Shown here: positions 61,028-64,000 of the stretch, one piece after another
How positions within the stretch are numbered: position 1 is the first letter of the stretch
How the letters are laid out: each line of letters starts with the position of its first letter
Source of the DNA: Pseudorasbora parva
Taxonomy: Eukaryota; Chordata; Actinopteri; Cypriniformes; Gobionidae
Assembly: GCF_024679245.1 (NCBI RefSeq)
Contig: NC_090188.1
Span: forward strand, 32,830,624-32,894,623
Length of the DNA stretch: 64,000 bases
Reading direction: 5' to 3'
Position numbers and translations under genes: made by a program
Notes under the pieces: model-generated
The model's input: only the letters and a program-made list of their open reading frames with translations
Told to the model about the DNA's origin: nothing
Databases searched by the model: none

Positions 61028-62786
61028 TACGGTGGCCTAGTAGTGCAGCCATACTAAATTAAACCACAACACAACAGAATCAAGGCACAACACAACAAAA
61101 TCACCACAACACAACGGAAATGCTCCTAACAACGAGGGGGCTCTCGGAGTGCAATGTAGTTAGTTTCCCTTGCCATTGCTCTATAGATTGACCAGGCTTA
61201 CAAAAATATAAACACTACGATCAGTTTTAAGTGTGTAACCATTGTATATCGACATGAAATATCAATTCAAAATCACCTACAGGCATTATAGCTGCATATT
61301 TATGCTCGTAAACATTTTTACTAGCGATCACGGCGCTTGATGCCTAAGGGAACATCTGCCAATTCCAGTAAGTGGATGAAATTTATAATTTTATAATCTA
61401 TTTCGTTGTGTTGTGAGGTTTTTGTTGTGTTGTGGTGATTTCGTTGTGTTGTGGTGTTTCCATTGTGTTGTGGTGATTCCATTGTGTTGTGGCTATATCG
61501 TTGTGTAGTGGCTATTTCGTTGTGTTGTGGTGATTTTGTTGTGTTGTGGCGATTTTGTTGTGTTGTGGTGATTCCATTGTGTTGTGGCTATATCGTTGTG
61601 TTGTGGCTATTGCGTTGTGTTGTGGCTATTTCGTTGTGTTGTGGCGATTTTGTTGTGTTGTGGCGATTTTGTTGTGTTGTGGTGATTCCATTGTGTTGTG
61701 GCTATATCGTTGTGTTGTGGCTCGTTTCCGTTGTGTTGTGGCGATTTTGTTGTGTTGTGGCGATTTTGTTGTGTTGTGGCGATTTTGTTGTGTTGTGGTG
61801 ATTCCATTGTGTTGTGGCTATATCGTTGTGTTGTGGCTCGTTTCCGTTGTGTTGTGGCGATTTTGTTGTGTTGTGGTGATTTTGTTGTGTTGTGGTGATT
61901 TTGTTGTGTTGTGGTGATTTTGTTGTGTTGTGGTGATTTTGTTGTGTTGTGGCGATTTTGTTGTGTTGTGGTGATTTTGTTGTGTTGTGGTGATTCCATT
62001 GTGTTGTGGCTATTTCGTTGTGTTGTGGTGATTTCGTTGTGCTGTGGTGATTTCGTTGTGTTGTGGCTCGTTTCCATTGTGTTGTGGCGATTTCATTGTG
62101 TTGTGCCTTGTTTTCGCTGTGTTGTGACTTTCTTGTTGTGCTGTTGTTTAATTCTGTTGTGTTGTAATGATTTTGTTGTGTTGTGGTGATTTTGTTGTGT
62201 TGTGGTTTAATTCTGTTGTGTTGTGGTGATTTTGTTGTGTTATTGTTTAATTCCATTGTGTTGTGGCGATTTTGTCGTGTTGTGGTTTAATTCGGTTGTG
62301 TTGTGGTTTAATTATGTTGTGTTGTGGCAATTTCGTTGTGTTGTGGTTTAATTCTGTTGTGTTGTGGTTTAATTCCGTTGTGTTGTGGTTTAATTCTGTT
62401 GTGTTGTGGTTTATTTCTGTTGTGTTGTGGTTTAATTATGTTGTGTTGTGGCGATTTCGTTGTGTTGTGGTTTAATTCCGTTGTGTTGTGGTTTAATTCT
62501 GTTGTGTTGGGGTTTATTTCTGTTGTGTTGTGGTTTAATTATGTTGTGTTGTGGCGATTTCGTTGTGTTGTGGTTTAATTCTGTTGTGTTGGGGTTTATT
62601 TCTGTTGTGTTGTGGTTTAATTATGTTGTGTTGTGGCGATTTCGTTGTGTTGTGGTTTAATTCTGTTGTGTTGTGGCGATTTTGTTGTCTTGGGGTTTAA
62701 TTCTGTTGTGTTGTGGTGATTTTGTTGTGTTGTGACTTGTTTCCATTGTGTTTAATTTAGTACGGCTGCACTACTGGGCCACCGTA
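61028..62786. mobile_element. inverted-repeat element with internal minisatellite
   Basis: The termini TACGGTGGCCTAGTAGTGCA and the complement TACGGTGGCCCAGTAGTGCA continue as GCCATACTAAATTAAA (40-bp inverted repeats), with TA at both outer ends. Just inside the left end are about three ACAACACAAC units; inside the right arm the complementary GTTGTGTTGT unit is amplified for about 1.3 kb. The long open frames here (FVVLWRFCCVV, HNTTKSPQHN) are repeat artefacts. Confidence 0.75.
61400..62745. repeat. minisatellite, 19-21-bp unit, about 66 copies
   Basis: The unit is TTGTGTTGTGG plus a variable part: CGATTTTG, TGATTCCA, CTATATCG and TTTAATTCTG variants. The left two-thirds uses 19-20-bp GATT-type units. 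After about 62200 the 21-bp TTTAATT type predominates. Higher-order blocks recur (for example GCTATATCG.. then GCTCGTTTCCG at about 61700 and 61810). Confidence 0.95.
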
Positions 62787-62789
62787 CCA

Positions 62790-63943
62790 CTTTGCTTTGT
62801 GTCATTAAATTCTAGCATAATTCGGTCAGAACAGTACGCTAATCGTAAAGACGTCAAAACAAGCGATACACTGTGTGGAATATATGCAAATACCTCCACC
62901 AGCTGTCATATCAAATACACTGGAGGCATTTAATCAATAATAATGACTAATAAGATGATTACCTGGTATAATCCTGCACTGCATATGGCATGTTTTCAAT
63001 ACTGCCAGCCACCTTTGAATTGCCTCTGACAGCAGCAACGCAATGCTTTTGGTTCCATCACTCAAAGGACAATCTATAGAGCCACGGATTCAATTACACA
63101 AGTTAGACAGCCATTGGTAGTTCTGAAGCTCTCACAGAAAAGAATCTTGTTTCAAATGGCAATTATTGGTGATTATGAAGAAAGAATAAGCTAAAAGGAG
63201 AGACTAAAATTTCTGCAAGTCCGCTGAGTCTATTGTAATGAAAATGCAAGGAAATGAGACTTTTTACTCAATACAGAGGGTAACTCACCTAACTGACTTC
63301 ATAATACAGTCTTTACAGTCTTGGAATCTTTCCTCTTGTTTTTCTTTTTCTTTTTTTCTTCATTATGTCAATCAGCATTACTGTATTTACAACTGTCCTG
63401 TGAAAACTAGAATTAAAGATTCAATTTTAATTCTCGCAAGGCAGCAATATTCAGTTTTACATTAAGGGTAATGACCCGTTGTAATCCTAAAATTAATATT
63501 CATTATTTTCATAACATTTAATGGTAAAAGAAAGGTTTACCCTCATCAAACCTGCTTTTCAATCATTTACATTTGACATTCATTTAGTCTAAGCTTTTAG
63601 TGAGCTGCAGGAAAATTAGTTTTCCATTAAGGTACCCTGGGCTTTATTTTCCATAATTACTTGCTTAACATTTCTAGTGTCTTTCTTTGATGATTGCTCC
63701 TGCTCCTATACACTGTATTTAAAAAAAAATCAAAAATCTGTATTCGACCTACGAAAATTGATTTCTTTGCATTTTGAAAATCACTTGAATGTAGGACTAC
63801 CTTGTAACAGCTTCTAAAGACCTGGATGAGACATCCACCCTCCAATTTCATCCTGTAAGCTAACGGCCATGAGGAGCTGGAATGAGAGGTTGTCTATATC
63901 AGTAAAGAAGCACATTTATTAGTTTTATCAATTGCACAAAAAA

Positions 63944-63948
<5 letters not shown>
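62790..63948. other. no gene recognised
   Basis: Anonymous DNA without recognisable exons or element ends. Confidence 0.5.

Positions 63949-63950
<2 letters not shown>

Positions 63951-64000
<50 letters not shown>
63951..64000. repeat. (GA)n microsatellite, cut by window end
   Basis: A poly-A tract (about 63937-63949) followed by 25 GA units running to the last base. Confidence 0.97.

Noticed and set aside
61451..62660. Several long open frames on both strands (FVVLWRF and HNTTKSPQHN types)
   Set aside because: They are translations of the 19-21-bp minisatellite unit, open in several frames at once.
61028..62786. Repeat array considered as a CRISPR-like array
   Set aside because: Eukaryotic context, contiguous tandem units without unique spacers, and no associated genes.

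Overview
The window looks like teleost genomic DNA, most likely cyprinid. It is AT-rich and full of (TA)n runs, and it is packed with fish-type Tc1, hAT, foldback/MITE and LINE remnants. Two genes have spliceosomal introns with clean GT-AG junctions. I found no convincing host protein-coding gene. Nearly everything that can be named is mobile DNA.

Positions 1-33,983 are a mosaic of short non-autonomous elements and remnants separated by anonymous AT-rich DNA. They include foldback elements starting GGTAACACTTTA, TTAA-flanked elements (one with a broken THAP domain), hAT-type elements with 8-bp target duplications, two Tc1-like transposase remnants, a LINE 3' end, a gag-like fragment and a BED-finger remnant.

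The centrepiece is 33,992-60,108: a complete 26.1-kb DNA transposon of the KDZ/Zisupton type. It has terminal inverted repeats (TIRs) of about 1.13 kb that are nearly identical by eye, bounded by a perfect 8-bp target duplication (CTCTGGGG at 33,984-33,991 and 60,109-60,116). It holds two convergent spliced genes, both of which I could assemble without a frameshift. On the minus strand, 16 exons between 58,893 and 52,455 encode an 859-aa KDZ transposase with a cysteine cluster. On the plus strand, 8 exons between 43,062 and 47,635 encode a 374-aa protein with an N-terminal zinc-ribbon-like cysteine cluster, an acidic middle, basic stretches and a C-terminal chromodomain. Each TIR carries the same CCAAT/GC-box/CRE-like promoter and the same GTAAGT splice donor pointing inward. 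The simplest model is that the two TIRs are twin promoters supplying a shared non-coding first exon, one copy for the transposase and one for the chromodomain partner.

A young BEL/Pao LTR retrotransposon (35,174-41,896) is nested just inside the left TIR. Its two 361-bp LTRs are identical by eye, its target duplication is GTGTT, and its polyprotein is an intact 1,973 aa. Without it the host transposon would be about 19.4 kb. Older, decayed passengers (an L2/CR1-like LINE with a hAT MITE inside it, a second LINE 3' end, and foldback elements) sit in introns and between the genes.

To the right of the transposon (60,117-64,000) lie a TTAA-flanked MITE, an unusual TA-flanked inverted-repeat element whose interior is a minisatellite of about 1.3 kb, anonymous DNA, and a (GA)n run cut by the window edge.
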